Positions 33,402-42,648 are shown, counted from the stretch's first letter. The stretch is 64,000 nucleotides of DNA from Peptoniphilus_A genitalis (GCF_949769225.1 NZ_CATKPB010000001.1); one strand, 5' to 3'. The notes: generated by a model from the sequence alone, not told the origin. Program-made: numbers and translations.

Positions 33402-34676
33402 TTAATTTGGGAAGAAAGGGAAGAATATTGGTAGTAGGATTAGGGCAAATATTCCACAAACTATAATAAGTGGCAAGCCTGCCTTTACATAATCGTTAAA
33501 CTTATATCCCCCAATGTTATAAACCATTGTGTTAGCTGGCATTCCTATTGGCGTTGCGTAAGCCATGGATCCACCAATTACCGTTGCCATTAAGACTGCT
33601 CTTGGGTCTGCTCCAATTGCCTGTGATATGGAAATGGAAATTGGAACCATAAGGGCAGTAGTCGCTGTGTTTGACATAAAGTTTGTAAGTGTTGCGCAGA
33701 TTATAAAAATTATAATCATAAGTGCTGTTGGAGAAGGATTATCTCCTAACTTTGACACAATTGTGTTGGCAATTAAGTCACCTGTGCCTGTTTCCTTTAA
33801 GGCTGATGCAAGTGCAAGTGATCCAACATATAAGAGAATTGTGTTCATGTCAATTGACTTTATAGCATCTGATGATGAAATAACTCTTGTAACTACAAGA
33901 ACTAGGGCTCCAATCCAAGCTGAAACAAAAAGTTTTATTCCTATTTTCTTTTCAAATACCATGGCAAGTACAGTGAAAATTAAAACTATAAGTGAAACCC
34001 ATCCCTTCCATTCCGGAATGTCATCGTAGGATTTTTCTTGTGAGTAAATTGAATCTGCATCTTCATTAGCTGCATTGTCAGGAAGAAGTTTAAATCCAAT
34101 TGTCACGAAAAATATTATTCCAACAATCAAAATAGGTAGTCCAATCTTCGCATACTCGAAAAATCCAAAGGACTCTCCAATAGTTTCAAGTCCTGATTGG
34201 GCGATCATGTTACCTGGTGCTCCAATTAAACTCAAATTTCCACCCATAGCTGCTGCAAAAACAAGTGGCAGCAAAATTTTTGATTTTGGGAACTTTGTTG
34301 ATTGAGAAATCCCAATTAAAACTGGAATTAAAACTGCAGCTGTTCCTGTGTTTGATAAAATCCCCGACATTAAACCAGTTATAATCATAACTGCAGCGAT
34401 AAGTTGCCTTTCAGTTTTGGCAAACTTTGTAACAAGTCCACCAACTTTTTGTGCCATTCCTGTTTCGAAGAAGGCCGCTCCAATGATAAACATTGCCATA
34501 AATAGGAGTACATTTGAGTCAGTGAAACCAGCAAAGGCATCCTTAGGTTCTAGTATATTTGTTAGTGTTAGGCCCACTGCAACGATCATAGCAGTAACCC
34601 ATAGTGGAATTTTTTCCCATGCAAACATAACTATTGCAAAAAGTAAAAATCCAAGTGTAATTGTTTGCGTATTCAT
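33402..34676 (-). CDS. SLC13/DASS-ArsB-type anion (dicarboxylate) permease
   Basis: 424 residues from ATG 34676, which has AGGAGG upstream; a longer start at 34706 does not. About 11-12 membrane helices. Hairpin motifs of the ion-transporter superfamily are visible: SNTGTAAVLIPVLIGIS (about 102-118), GGNLSLIGAPGNM (about 139-151), and the repeat SNTATTALMVPISISIS (about 335-351). Directly upstream of the hydro-lyase subunits in one operon, so it probably brings in fumarate, malate, succinate or tartrate. Substrate inferred from context. Confidence 0.82.
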   Translation of the reverse strand: MNTQTITLGFLLFAIVMFAWEKIPLWVTAMIVAVGLTLTNILEPKDAFAGFTDSNVLLFMAMFIIGAAFFETGMAQKVGGLVTKFAKTERQLIAAVMIITGLMSGILSNTGTAAVLIPVLIGISQSTKFPKSKILLPLVFAAAMGGNLSLIGAPGNMIAQSGLETIGESFGFFEYAKIGLPILIVGIIFFVTIGFKLLPDNAANEDADSIYSQEKSYDDIPEWKGWVSLIVLIFTVLAMVFEKKIGIKLFVSAWIGALVLVVTRVISSSDAIKSIDMNTILLYVGSLALASALKETGTGDLIANTIVSKLGDNPSPTALMIIIFIICATLTNFMSNTATTALMVPISISISQAIGADPRAVLMATVIGGSMAYATPIGMPANTMVYNIGGYKFNDYVKAGLPLIIVCGIFALILLPIFFPFFPN

Positions 34677-34710
34677 AATAGCCTCCTTAAACTTTATTGA
34701 TTTCATTATA

Positions 34711-34951
34711 TGGAAGGCATTCTAGTTAATCTATCCTTATCTTAAGTAAAAATTTTGTCATGAAAACAAAAATTTTTAATTTTTTTAATTTTTTAAGAAA
34801 AGCTTTTTCATTTAATCTTAAGATTTTACATCTTTAGTCCTATTTTATCCCATAAATCATCTCTTCTTTATATTTTTAATAAAAAAACCTATCTTAAATT
34901 TTTGATAGGTAAAATTTTAAGATTTGAAAATTTATATTTTTAATTTCAAAT
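34711..34951. other. AT-rich gap upstream of the permease operon
   Basis: Holds a weak minus-strand -10 (TATAAT, 34710-34705) for the permease-fumarase operon, and a hairpin ACCTATC / GATAGGT (34887-34910) with a T-run on the minus strand. That hairpin is a second, backup terminator for the AraC gene. No reading frame with start signals. Confidence 0.5.
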
Positions 34952-34974
34952 AAAAAACTTCGGCATAACCGAAG
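34952..34974 (-). terminator. terminator after AraC-type gene
   Basis: Minus-strand CTTCGG / CCGAAG stem followed by TTTTTT. Confidence 0.85.
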
Positions 34975-34983
34975 CTTCTAATT

Positions 34984-36027
34984 TTATAAATTTTTCATTT
35001 CCTCTTCTAAGTTTTTAATTATTCTCTCGTAAACTTCTCTCTCAATGTCTTGAGTCCTTAACTTTATCTTATCCTCTTCCTTATTTTCTCTTAGCATGGA
35101 CCAGTCTCTTTTTGCTCTCAACCAATGTGGATTGTCTTCGCTTAAGAAGACTTTTTTAAACTGGGCATCTATCTCAAGAGTTTCCTTGTCCAAACTTTCC
35201 CTGTATTCAGAGGGTGACCTGCCAAAGCTTTCTCTAAAGGCATTGTTAAAGCTCCTCACATTAGAAAATCCATGATCAAAGGCTATATCAGAAATTTTTT
35301 TCTCACTTTGCTTGAGGTCCTTTGTTGCATTTGAAAGTCTCTTCCTCTGCAAGTATTCTGTAAAAGAAATCCCAAGATTCTTTGAAACAATTTCAGAAGT
35401 GTAGTTTGGATGGTAGCCAACAAGGTCAGCCAAGTCCTGAAGACTAATTTTCTCCCTGTAATTCTCGTCTAGGTACTTTATTATCTTCCTCATAGCTTCA
35501 TCGCTGTCTGCCCCAAACTTTTCACTCTTGCTTCTTACTTCTTTCTCTGCAAAGTACAACAAGGAATTTAACACAACTTCATCACTTGCAAGAGACCTCA
35601 TCATGATTTTTTCCAAAGAATCATCTTCAAAAGAAGTAATGATGTTGACAATAGATTTTCTAATTTCCCTTGCATAGTCACTGTTTCTTGTCAAGTCATC
35701 TGTTGCTCCCTGCCAAAAATACCTATCTCTATTTTTCCCGAAGGCATTTAAGATTTTGGGACTAAAGTGAAAGACAAGGGCAATAGTTTCTCTCTCCTTA
35801 GCAAGAGTTGCGTGTCCCTCATTGCTATTAAAGAAAATTATGTCGTCTTTTGAGAGTTTATAAATTTTTCCATTGACGCAGGCCTCAAGGCTCCCATTTA
35901 TTACCACCAAGCACTCAACGTCTTCGTGCCAATTATAATTAAAGGCACCTACATAGTAGGCATAGCATTTTATATTTATTTTTTCACTTTCAATCTTCCT
36001 GTCATAGGAAAAATTAAGCTCTTTCAT
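34984..36027 (-). CDS. AraC family transcriptional regulator with cupin domain
   Basis: 347 residues: N-terminal cupin-like sensor (WHEDVECLVVINGSLEACVNG, about 34-54), a helical middle, and a C-terminal double HTH (about 185-285) with GYHPNYTSEIVSKNLGISFTEYL and the signature IAFDHGFSNVRSFNNAFRESFGRSPSEYR. A charged extension of about 60 residues follows the HTH, which is unusual. Family members sense sugars or other small molecules. Neighbours are an M20 amidohydrolase upstream and the anion permease-fumarase operon downstream, either of which may be its target. Confidence 0.87.
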   Translation of the reverse strand: MKELNFSYDRKIESEKINIKCYAYYVGAFNYNWHEDVECLVVINGSLEACVNGKIYKLSKDDIIFFNSNEGHATLAKERETIALVFHFSPKILNAFGKNRDRYFWQGATDDLTRNSDYAREIRKSIVNIITSFEDDSLEKIMMRSLASDEVVLNSLLYFAEKEVRSKSEKFGADSDEAMRKIIKYLDENYREKISLQDLADLVGYHPNYTSEIVSKNLGISFTEYLQRKRLSNATKDLKQSEKKISDIAFDHGFSNVRSFNNAFRESFGRSPSEYRESLDKETLEIDAQFKKVFLSEDNPHWLRAKRDWSMLRENKEEDKIKLRTQDIEREVYERIIKNLEEEMKNL

Positions 36028-36093
36028 AATATCAACCTCAAGACAATTTTATCATATACCTTGAGTTTTTGCCTCTTTAGAAAATTTTATTCA

Positions 36094-36120
36094 TTAAAAA
36101 AGATAGACCTGAGGCCTATC
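36094..36120 (-). terminator. terminator after M20 gene
   Basis: Minus-strand GATAGGCC / GGTCTATC stem followed by a T-run. Confidence 0.75.
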
Positions 36121-36126
36121 TCTTTC

Positions 36127-37307
36127 TTAATCTTCCATTAAATACTTCACTGTTACTGCTGCCATGGTCTTTGCGCAAATAACCATGGCATCTTCTCTGA
36201 TGTCAAATTTTGGATTGTGATTTGCATAGGGTACGTCTTCTTTTTTTGCTCCAACGAAATAAAAGCAAGATGGTCTTTCCTTTGCGTAGTAGGCAAAATC
36301 TTCTGATGCTGTTTGAGGTCCGCCGTCGTAAATTTTTTTGACTTCTTTTATATCTGCTTCTTTAATTGCATCTACTACCAGGTCTGTCATGGCTGGGTCG
36401 TTGTAGAGGACTGGGTAGTCGTTTTTGCATTCTACTTGGACTTCCATGCCAAAAGTTTCGCCAATTCCCTTGGCAATTCTTTCTATTTCTTTTTCAATTT
36501 TTTCTCTTGTTTCATCTGACATGGACCTTATGTCTCCTACTAGTCTCACAGAGTCCTTTATTATATTAAAACTTCCTTCCCCTTCAAAGGATCCAATTGT
36601 AACAACTCCGTTTTCAAAAGGAGACAGCCTTCTCGATACAATAGTTTGAACTGCTGTTACAAAGTGTGAAGCTGCAACTATGGAGTCATTTGCTAGGTGA
36701 GGCATAGATCCATGGCCGCCTACCCCTTGGAACTTAATAGAAAACTTTGACCTACTAGTTTGGGTGTTGCCCTTGTGGTATTGAACATCTCCGTAGTCCA
36801 CGGCTGACATTACGTGAATACCAAAGACATTGTCCACTCCATCAAGAACTCCAGCTTCAATCATTTGCTTTGCTCCCCCTGGTGGTGTCTCTTCTGCGTG
36901 TTGGTGGATGATTACAATCTTGCCCCTTAGTTGGTCTTTCTTTTCTCGCAAGATGTCTGCCAAAACCATGAGGTAGCCTGTGTGTGCATCGTGGCCACAA
37001 GCATGCATGACGCCAGGATTTTTTGATGCAAAGGAAAGCCCTGTCTCTTCCTGAATTGGCAAAGCGTCAAAGTCTGCCCTAAGGGCAATAGTCTTGCCAG
37101 GCTTACCTGTGTCAATGACAACTCTAAGTCCATTGCCTCCCATGTTTTTGTGACCTCAACATCCTTGCCCTTGTAGTAGTCGGCAAGGTACTTTGCAGTC
37201 TCAACCTCTTCAAAGGAAAGCTCTGGGTTCTCGTGAATGTGGCGACGGTGTTTTACCATCTCATCTTGTCTCTTATCTATCTCGTCAAAAATCTCTTTAA
37301 GTAACAT
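36127..37307 (-). pseudogene. M20 family amidohydrolase, interrupted by a frameshift
   Basis: The N-terminal part (from ATG 37307, RHIHENPELSFEE) is in one frame and the remainder (GGNGLRVVIDTGKPGKTIALRADFDALP onward) in another. The break is at an A5 run (minus strand; T5 at 37145-37149). One added A would read through as VTKNMGGNGL, giving a normal protein of about 393 residues. Metal-binding motifs HACGHDAH and HAEETPPGGA and the C-terminal SEDFAYY are intact. Family enzymes deacylate N-acyl amino acids or hippurate. Whether the deletion is real, phase-variable or a sequencing error is open. Confidence 0.85.
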
Positions 37308-37368
37308 ATTCTCCCCCTCTTTAATTTTTATTTTACTAAATTATACTCCTAAAAATTTGTATTTTAAA

Positions 37369-37388
37369 GGGACTAGAAAACTAGCCCC
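37369..37388 (-). terminator. hairpin after purL
   Basis: GGGGCTAG-TTTT-CTAGTCCC stem on the minus strand; the following T-tract is interrupted (TTTAAAAT), so strength is uncertain. Confidence 0.6.
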
Positions 37389-37413
37389 TAAATATTTATA
37401 TACTTATTTTTAA

Positions 37414-40400
37414 TTAGTCTGCCTTAAAGAATTCTACTCCTGCTGTGAAGATGTCTTCAAGTTCCATGTCTCTGATGTTCTTGAATGTATTTTCTACAAA
37501 TCTTTCGCTGTGGCCCATCTTGCCAAGGATTTTTCCGTCTTCTGACATAAGTGCTTCTACGTTTAATGCTGAGCCATTTGGTGCATCTGCGTAGCAAAGT
37601 GCAACTTGTTCCTTGTCTAAGATTTCCTTGATAGCATCTTCGCTTGCAATGAATCTTCCTTCTCCGTGAGAAATTGGAACCTTGTAAGTCTTTCCTTCGT
37701 CAAGCTTAGCAAGCCATGGTGAATTGTTTGACATTACTACTGTGTCGACAACTCTTGCAATATGTCTTGAGCAAGTGTTGTAAGTTAGAGTTGGATCATC
37801 TTCTTCAAGGTCTTTGATCTTGCCGTAAGGAAGAAGTCCTGTCTTAACTAGAGCTTGGAAGCCGTTACATATTCCAAGGATTAGGCCGTCGTTGTCATCT
37901 AATAGTGTTTCGATTGCCTTCTTAACTTTTTCAGACCTAATTACATTGGCGATAAATTTACCAGATCCACCTGGTTCATCTCCTAGTGAGAAACCTCCAG
38001 GTATTGCAAGAATTTGTGCCTTAGAAATTTTTTCTGCCAATTCCTCTATAGATTCTTGAAGGGCCTTGTCGTCCTTGTTCCTAAAGATTACAACTTCTGC
38101 TTTTGCTCCAGCTCTTTCAAAGGCTCTTGCTGTGTCGTATTCTGAGTTTGTGCCAGGGAAGGCTGGGATTACAACCTTAACTTCATCAACTGGTTTTTTA
38201 GACTTCATACTTCTCTTTGGAGCCTTAGCTTGGTCAATCTTTTCAAGTTTATGTGAGTCAAGTGGCTTGAAGATTTTATCCATTCTTGTGAGATATGCCT
38301 TAGATAGTTTTTCTATATCTAATTTTTCTCCATTGACAATCATTTCATCTTCTGTGAAGTCACCAAGTTTTTCTATGAAGTCCCTATCTTCTAGGTACTC
38401 AACTATAAAGGATCCGTAAAGTGGTGAGTAAAGGTCATCTAATTTTATGTCAAAGCCCACATTGTCTATTGCCATTTCAAAAATTTGTGGAAGGCTACCC
38501 TTGTGAGTGATTGCTGCAGCAGAAATTATATTTCCTGCCTCAATTTCTTTTTGTAGGCTTAGGAAGTTTTCTTTTGCCATGTCTAGATCAAGGGCTCCAA
38601 TGCCATCTCTCTTTGTTCTTATAAGTCCAAGTTTACCCTTGCCCTTAAATTCTGGGCTGATGATATTTTTCGCATCAACAGTATTTACTGCAAAGGAAAT
38701 TAGAGTTGGTGGAACATTTATATCTTCGAAGCTTCCACTCATGGAGTCCTTGCCACCAATTGGTGGTGCGTCAAAGAATCTTGATGCCTTTAGGGCTCCA
38801 AGAAGTGACTTAAGTGGTTTTGACCACGCCTTCTTGTTATCCATCTTTTCATAAAATTCTTGGAAGGAAAGTCTAATGCCTTCAAGTGGTGCACCTGCTG
38901 CCACAAGTTTTGCAATAGATTCAACTACTGCATAATAGCCGCCAAGGAATTGTGATTCTTCAGAAAGTCTTGGGTTAAAGCCGTAAGACATGACTGAAGC
39001 TGTTCTTGATTCGCCATCATCTGTTGGGATAAGGGCTGCCATAACTTGGGCTGGTGTATTTTGCTTTTTACCTCCAAGAGGTTGTAGAACTGTTGATGCT
39101 CCAACTGATGAGTCAAAGAGCTCAATCATGTTCTTCTTAGAAGTTATATTTAAGTCTTGTAAATATTTTTCAAGATCTTCTAGTCCATCCTTCTTATTTA
39201 AGAATTTTGGAAGTTCTTCACTTACAACTTCAACTTCTTCAAATCTCTTGGCACCAGTTTGGTTTACAAAGTCGTAACTCATGTCGCATATAAGTTCGTC
39301 CTTGTAGTACATCTTTAATCTATTGTCGCCAGTTACCCTAGCAACTAAGGTAGCTTCAAGATTTTCCTTGTCAGCAAGTTCCATAAATTTGTCTACGTCG
39401 TCTTTGTCTATAACAACTGCCATTCTCTCTTGAGATTCTGAAATTGCAATTTCTCTTGGCTTTAATCCCATGTATTTTAGTGGAACCTTGTCAAGTTTTA
39501 CTTCGATGGAGTCAGCAAGCTCGCCAATGGCAACAGAAACTCCACCTGCACCAAAGTCGTTACACTTCTTGATTAACTTTGCTGCTTCTGGATTTCTAAA
39601 TAATCTTTGGATCTTTCTTTCTTCTGGAGCGTTGCCCTTTTGCACTTGAGCAGATTCTGTTTCAATAGAAGAAACATTGTGGGACTTTGATGAGCCAGTT
39701 GCTCCACCAATTCCATCTCTACCAGTTCTTCCACCAAGAAGGATAACTGCATCTCCTTCAGTAGGTTCTATTCTCTTTACATTTTCAAGAGGACAAGCTG
39801 CTATAACTGCACCAGTTTCCATCCTCTTTGCCACATAGCCTGGGTGGTATAATTCGTCAACAAGTCCAGTTGCAACTCCAACTTGGTTGCCGTAAGAAGA
39901 GTAGCCAAGAGCTGCTTCTGTGACAATTTTCTTTTGTGGTAATTTACCTTCAAGGGTTTTTTCAATTGGAGTGAAAGGACCTCCTGCTCCAGTTACCCTC
40001 ATGGCTTGGTAAACATAGGACCTACCAGAAAGTGGGTCTCTTATGGCACCACCAAGACAAGTTGAGGCACCGCCAACAGGTTCAATTTCTGTTGGGTGGT
40101 TGTGGGTTTCGTTCTTAAACATAAGTAGGTAGTCGCGGTCTTCTATCTTGCCATCAACCTCTACCTTTGCCTTGATCTTTACAGAGCAAGCATTTATTTC
40201 AGATGAAACTTCTAGGTCATCTAGTTTTCCATTTTTTCTAAGTTCCTTGGATAAAATTGTGCCAAGCCCCATTAGGGTAACTGGCTTTTTAACTCCAAGC
40301 TCTTCTCTCATTTTTATATAGTCGTCAAAAACTCTCTTGATTTCTTTGTCAAGTTCAGTAACAACATTGAAGTCAACGTCAAGTTCTGTGTTAAAAGTTG

Positions 40401-41082
40401 TGTGTCTACAGTGGTCAGACCAATAAGTATCAATTATTGCCACTTCAGTTTCATTTGGGTCCCTATTTTCTGACTTGAAGTAGTCTTGTAATACCTCTAA
40501 GTCTTCTGGACTCATGGCTAGAGACTTTTCTTCAACAAATTTAATAAGTCCATCCTTGTCAAGTTTATTGAAGCCATCATAAACTAGATTTTCGTGATTT
40601 TCCTTTGCATCTTCCCTAAGTTCAGTTTCCTTATATACATCAACTTCTTGAGAGTCAACTGGGTTAATCAAGAAGGCCTTAATCTTTTCAAGGTCAGCTT
40701 GGCTTACTCCTCCAATGTCATAAACTTCTGTGACCTTGGCTCTTAGCTTTTCATCAGTGAAAAGGGCAAGAGTTTGGATAAGTCCCTCTTCCCTGTTGTC
40801 AAATTGTCCTGCTTGGTATTGGATTCCAATAGGATTTTCAAAGGAAGCTTCTAATTTTTTGTAGTCTTCATAGTAAACCTCTTCTACTGGAGCTTCATAA
40901 AAAACGCTGGCCAAAGTTTTTTCTAGGCTTTCATCTTTTATGTCTACATCGTATCTCCTGTAGGTCTTTATATAAGTAGTTTCGATTCCAAGAGAGTTTT
41001 TAATTTCTTCTCTTAGGGCCTTTGATTGGTGGTCAAATTCATTTTTCTTGCAAATATAAATTCTCTTAACATTATTTTTCAT
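37414..41082 (-). CDS. purL: phosphoribosylformylglycinamidine synthase (single-chain PurL)
   Basis: 1222 residues, the long fused form in which PurS-like, synthetase and glutaminase parts are one chain. The synthetase core has HNHPTEIEPVGGASTCLGGA (about 330-350) and two AIRS-like halves. The C-terminal glutaminase has LGICNGFQAL (nucleophile cysteine) with HGEGRF near the end. Converts FGAR to FGAM with ATP and glutamine in purine synthesis. It overlaps purF by 11 nt. The remaining pur genes are not in the window, so the pathway is split or only partly present. Confidence 0.95.
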   Translation of the reverse strand: MKNNVKRIYICKKNEFDHQSKALREEIKNSLGIETTYIKTYRRYDVDIKDESLEKTLASVFYEAPVEEVYYEDYKKLEASFENPIGIQYQAGQFDNREEGLIQTLALFTDEKLRAKVTEVYDIGGVSQADLEKIKAFLINPVDSQEVDVYKETELREDAKENHENLVYDGFNKLDKDGLIKFVEEKSLAMSPEDLEVLQDYFKSENRDPNETEVAIIDTYWSDHCRHTTFNTELDVDFNVVTELDKEIKRVFDDYIKMREELGVKKPVTLMGLGTILSKELRKNGKLDDLEVSSEINACSVKIKAKVEVDGKIEDRDYLLMFKNETHNHPTEIEPVGGASTCLGGAIRDPLSGRSYVYQAMRVTGAGGPFTPIEKTLEGKLPQKKIVTEAALGYSSYGNQVGVATGLVDELYHPGYVAKRMETGAVIAACPLENVKRIEPTEGDAVILLGGRTGRDGIGGATGSSKSHNVSSIETESAQVQKGNAPEERKIQRLFRNPEAAKLIKKCNDFGAGGVSVAIGELADSIEVKLDKVPLKYMGLKPREIAISESQERMAVVIDKDDVDKFMELADKENLEATLVARVTGDNRLKMYYKDELICDMSYDFVNQTGAKRFEEVEVVSEELPKFLNKKDGLEDLEKYLQDLNITSKKNMIELFDSSVGASTVLQPLGGKKQNTPAQVMAALIPTDDGESRTASVMSYGFNPRLSEESQFLGGYYAVVESIAKLVAAGAPLEGIRLSFQEFYEKMDNKKAWSKPLKSLLGALKASRFFDAPPIGGKDSMSGSFEDINVPPTLISFAVNTVDAKNIISPEFKGKGKLGLIRTKRDGIGALDLDMAKENFLSLQKEIEAGNIISAAAITHKGSLPQIFEMAIDNVGFDIKLDDLYSPLYGSFIVEYLEDRDFIEKLGDFTEDEMIVNGEKLDIEKLSKAYLTRMDKIFKPLDSHKLEKIDQAKAPKRSMKSKKPVDEVKVVIPAFPGTNSEYDTARAFERAGAKAEVVIFRNKDDKALQESIEELAEKISKAQILAIPGGFSLGDEPGGSGKFIANVIRSEKVKKAIETLLDDNDGLILGICNGFQALVKTGLLPYGKIKDLEEDDPTLTYNTCSRHIARVVDTVVMSNNSPWLAKLDEGKTYKVPISHGEGRFIASEDAIKEILDKEQVALCYADAPNGSALNVEALMSEDGKILGKMGHSERFVENTFKNIRDMELEDIFTAGVEFFKAD

Positions 41083-42433
41083 CTTGAACTAACTCCTTTG
41101 GCTCTACTGCGTAAGTTCCATTAAAGCAAGCTTCGCAGAATTTATTTTCTTTCATCAAAGTAGCATTTAGCATTCCCTCCATGGATATAAAGGCAAGGGA
41201 ATCTGCTCCAATCTTCTTTCGCATTTCTTCTACAGAATAGTTTGCAGCAATAAGTTTTTGTCTGGAAGGTGTGTTAATTCCATAATAACAAGGGAATTTT
41301 ACTGGAGGAGAAACTATCCTCATGTGGACTTCCTTGGCTCCAGCCTTCTTCATCCTCTTGATGAGATTTTTGGAAGTTGTTCCTCTTACAATGGAGTCAT
41401 CAACTAGGATAATTCTCTTTCCCTTTAAAACAGTTTCAAGAGGGTTAAGTTTTAATTTTACAGAAAGTTCTCTTTCTTCAGCAGTTGGTTTGATAAAGGT
41501 CCTTCCCATGTACCTGTTTTTAACAAGACCTTCTGCAAAAGGAATACCAGATTCTTGTGCATAACCCATGGCAGCTGGAGTACCAGAGTCTGGAACTGCA
41601 ATTACAAGGTCAGCCTCAACAGGAGCTTCTCTCGATAAGATTTCTCCACACCTTCTCCTAAAGTTGTAGGAGTTAACTCCGTCTAAAGTTGCATCAGTTC
41701 TTGCAAAGTAAACATACTCAAAGATGCAGTGTTTCTTTTCAGCTTTTTCAAAAAAGTCTGAATGAATTCCCTTCTTATCTACAACAATAATTTCTGAAGG
41801 TTCAACATTTCTTATGGCATCAGTTCCAATAATTTCAAGAGGAGCATTTTCAGAAGCAATTATTACTTCTCCATTTTTTGCTCTGCCAATAAGAAGTGGT
41901 CTAAAACCATTTGGGTCCCTAAAGGCAATTAGCTTGTCTTCAAAAAGCATTACAACGCTGTAGGCTCCCTTGATTCTTGCCATGGTCTTCTTAACTGCTT
42001 CTACAATGTCGCCCTTGTAATATTTAGCAACTAGTGAAAGGATAACTTCTGTGTCGATTGCAGTTTGAAAAAGCATGCCTTCTTCTTCAAGTTCATCCCT
42101 AATTGATTGATGGTTCACAAGGTTACCATTGTGAGCAAGAGCAAACTCTCTGTTCTTTGAAAAGGCAAGTAGGGGTTGTGAGTTGTACCTATAGGATCCG
42201 CCTGCTGTTGCATAACGAACGTGACCAATCCCAACATTTCCCTTTAGCTTCAAAAAGCTTTCATCATCAAAGTTATCATAGACAAGTCCCATACCCTTGT
42301 CTAATATCATGTTCTCTCCATTAAATACACAAATACCTGATGCTTCTTGTCCCCTGTGTTGAAGAGAGTTGAGTCCATAAAATAATTTTTTACTCACATC
42401 ATTTTGTGAGTAGATCCCTATAACGCCACACAT
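41072..42433 (-). CDS. purF: amidophosphoribosyltransferase
   Basis: 453 residues. Starts MCGVIGIYS, so Cys2 becomes the N-terminal glutaminase nucleophile after Met removal; this fixes the start at 42433. The C-terminal phosphoribosyltransferase domain shows IILVDDSIVRGTTSKN, the PRPP loop. Four cysteines typical of the Fe-S-containing B. subtilis type are suggested by CIFEYVYFAR, RRRCGE, FPCYYG and CEACFNG. Catalyses the first committed purine step (PRPP plus glutamine). Preceded by GAGGTGG and by a 13-codon ORF whose TAA overlaps the purF ATG. Confidence 0.95.
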   Translation of the reverse strand: MCGVIGIYSQNDVSKKLFYGLNSLQHRGQEASGICVFNGENMILDKGMGLVYDNFDDESFLKLKGNVGIGHVRYATAGGSYRYNSQPLLAFSKNREFALAHNGNLVNHQSIRDELEEEGMLFQTAIDTEVILSLVAKYYKGDIVEAVKKTMARIKGAYSVVMLFEDKLIAFRDPNGFRPLLIGRAKNGEVIIASENAPLEIIGTDAIRNVEPSEIIVVDKKGIHSDFFEKAEKKHCIFEYVYFARTDATLDGVNSYNFRRRCGEILSREAPVEADLVIAVPDSGTPAAMGYAQESGIPFAEGLVKNRYMGRTFIKPTAEERELSVKLKLNPLETVLKGKRIILVDDSIVRGTTSKNLIKRMKKAGAKEVHMRIVSPPVKFPCYYGINTPSRQKLIAANYSVEEMRKKIGADSLAFISMEGMLNATLMKENKFCEACFNGTYAVEPKELVQDEK

Positions 42434-42474
42434 TATTCTGCCACCTCGTTCTTCCTAAAATAAAAATCTTCCAT
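42433..42474 (-). CDS. 13-residue mini-ORF coupled to purF
   Basis: ATG 42474 follows TTGGAGGAAGA and encodes MEDFYFRKNEVAE. Its TAA overlaps the purF start (TAATG). It lies between the leader terminator and purF and would hand ribosomes to purF if the terminator is passed. It is short enough to be chance, but the ribosome binding site and overlap are good. Confidence 0.4.
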   Translation of the reverse strand: MEDFYFRKNEVAE

Positions 42475-42487
42475 TCTTCCTCCAATT

Positions 42488-42513
42488 AAAAAAGCTCATC
42501 AAAAAGATGAGCC
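42488..42513 (-). terminator. candidate attenuator terminator in the purF leader
   Basis: GGCTCATC-TTTTT-GATGAGC hairpin then TTTTTT on the minus strand, 55 nt before purF. The stop of the leader ORF lies inside it. Its 3' arm plus U-tract (TGAGCTTT, 42498-42491) is perfectly complementary to AAAGCTCA (42570-42563) upstream, an alternative helix. Confidence 0.75.
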
Positions 42514-42609
42514 AAAAATACCTATTAAAAAATTAGTCGCAAATATAGAGTCTATACGGCCGTGAGCTTTATCCATAAAAAATTTTGAATTCATAGGACA
42601 TGATAACAT
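42499..42609 (-). CDS. 36-residue leader ORF upstream of purF
   Basis: ATG 42609 lies 9 nt after GGAGG; the frame starts MLSCPMNSKF and ends GIFGSSF, with TGA at 42501-42499 inside the terminator hairpin. Not recognised as any protein family. Position between an extended -10 promoter and a terminator suggests a regulatory leader peptide, not a functional protein. Codons AAA-GCT-CAC coincide with the putative antiterminator arm. Confidence 0.5.
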   Translation of the reverse strand: MLSCPMNSKFFMDKAHGRIDSIFATNFLIGIFGSSF

Positions 42610-42639
42610 GGCTAATAACCTCCATAATGTAATGAATTA

Positions 42640-42648
42640 ATTATATCA
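42640..42648 (-). promoter_or_regulatory. extended -10 promoter of the purF leader
   Basis: Minus-strand TGaTATAAT (42648-42640), about 15 nt before the leader GGAGG; -35 weak (TCCACA at 42668-42663, 17-nt spacing). Confidence 0.55.

Noticed and set aside
33565..34725. Several plus-strand frames opposite the anion permease
   Set aside because: Antisense shadows of a well-supported membrane protein gene; no start signals.
42434..42648. Purine, PRPP/ppGpp or other known riboswitch upstream of purF
   Set aside because: Conserved core sequences of these classes were not recognisable on the minus strand; only a leader ORF and terminator are visible.
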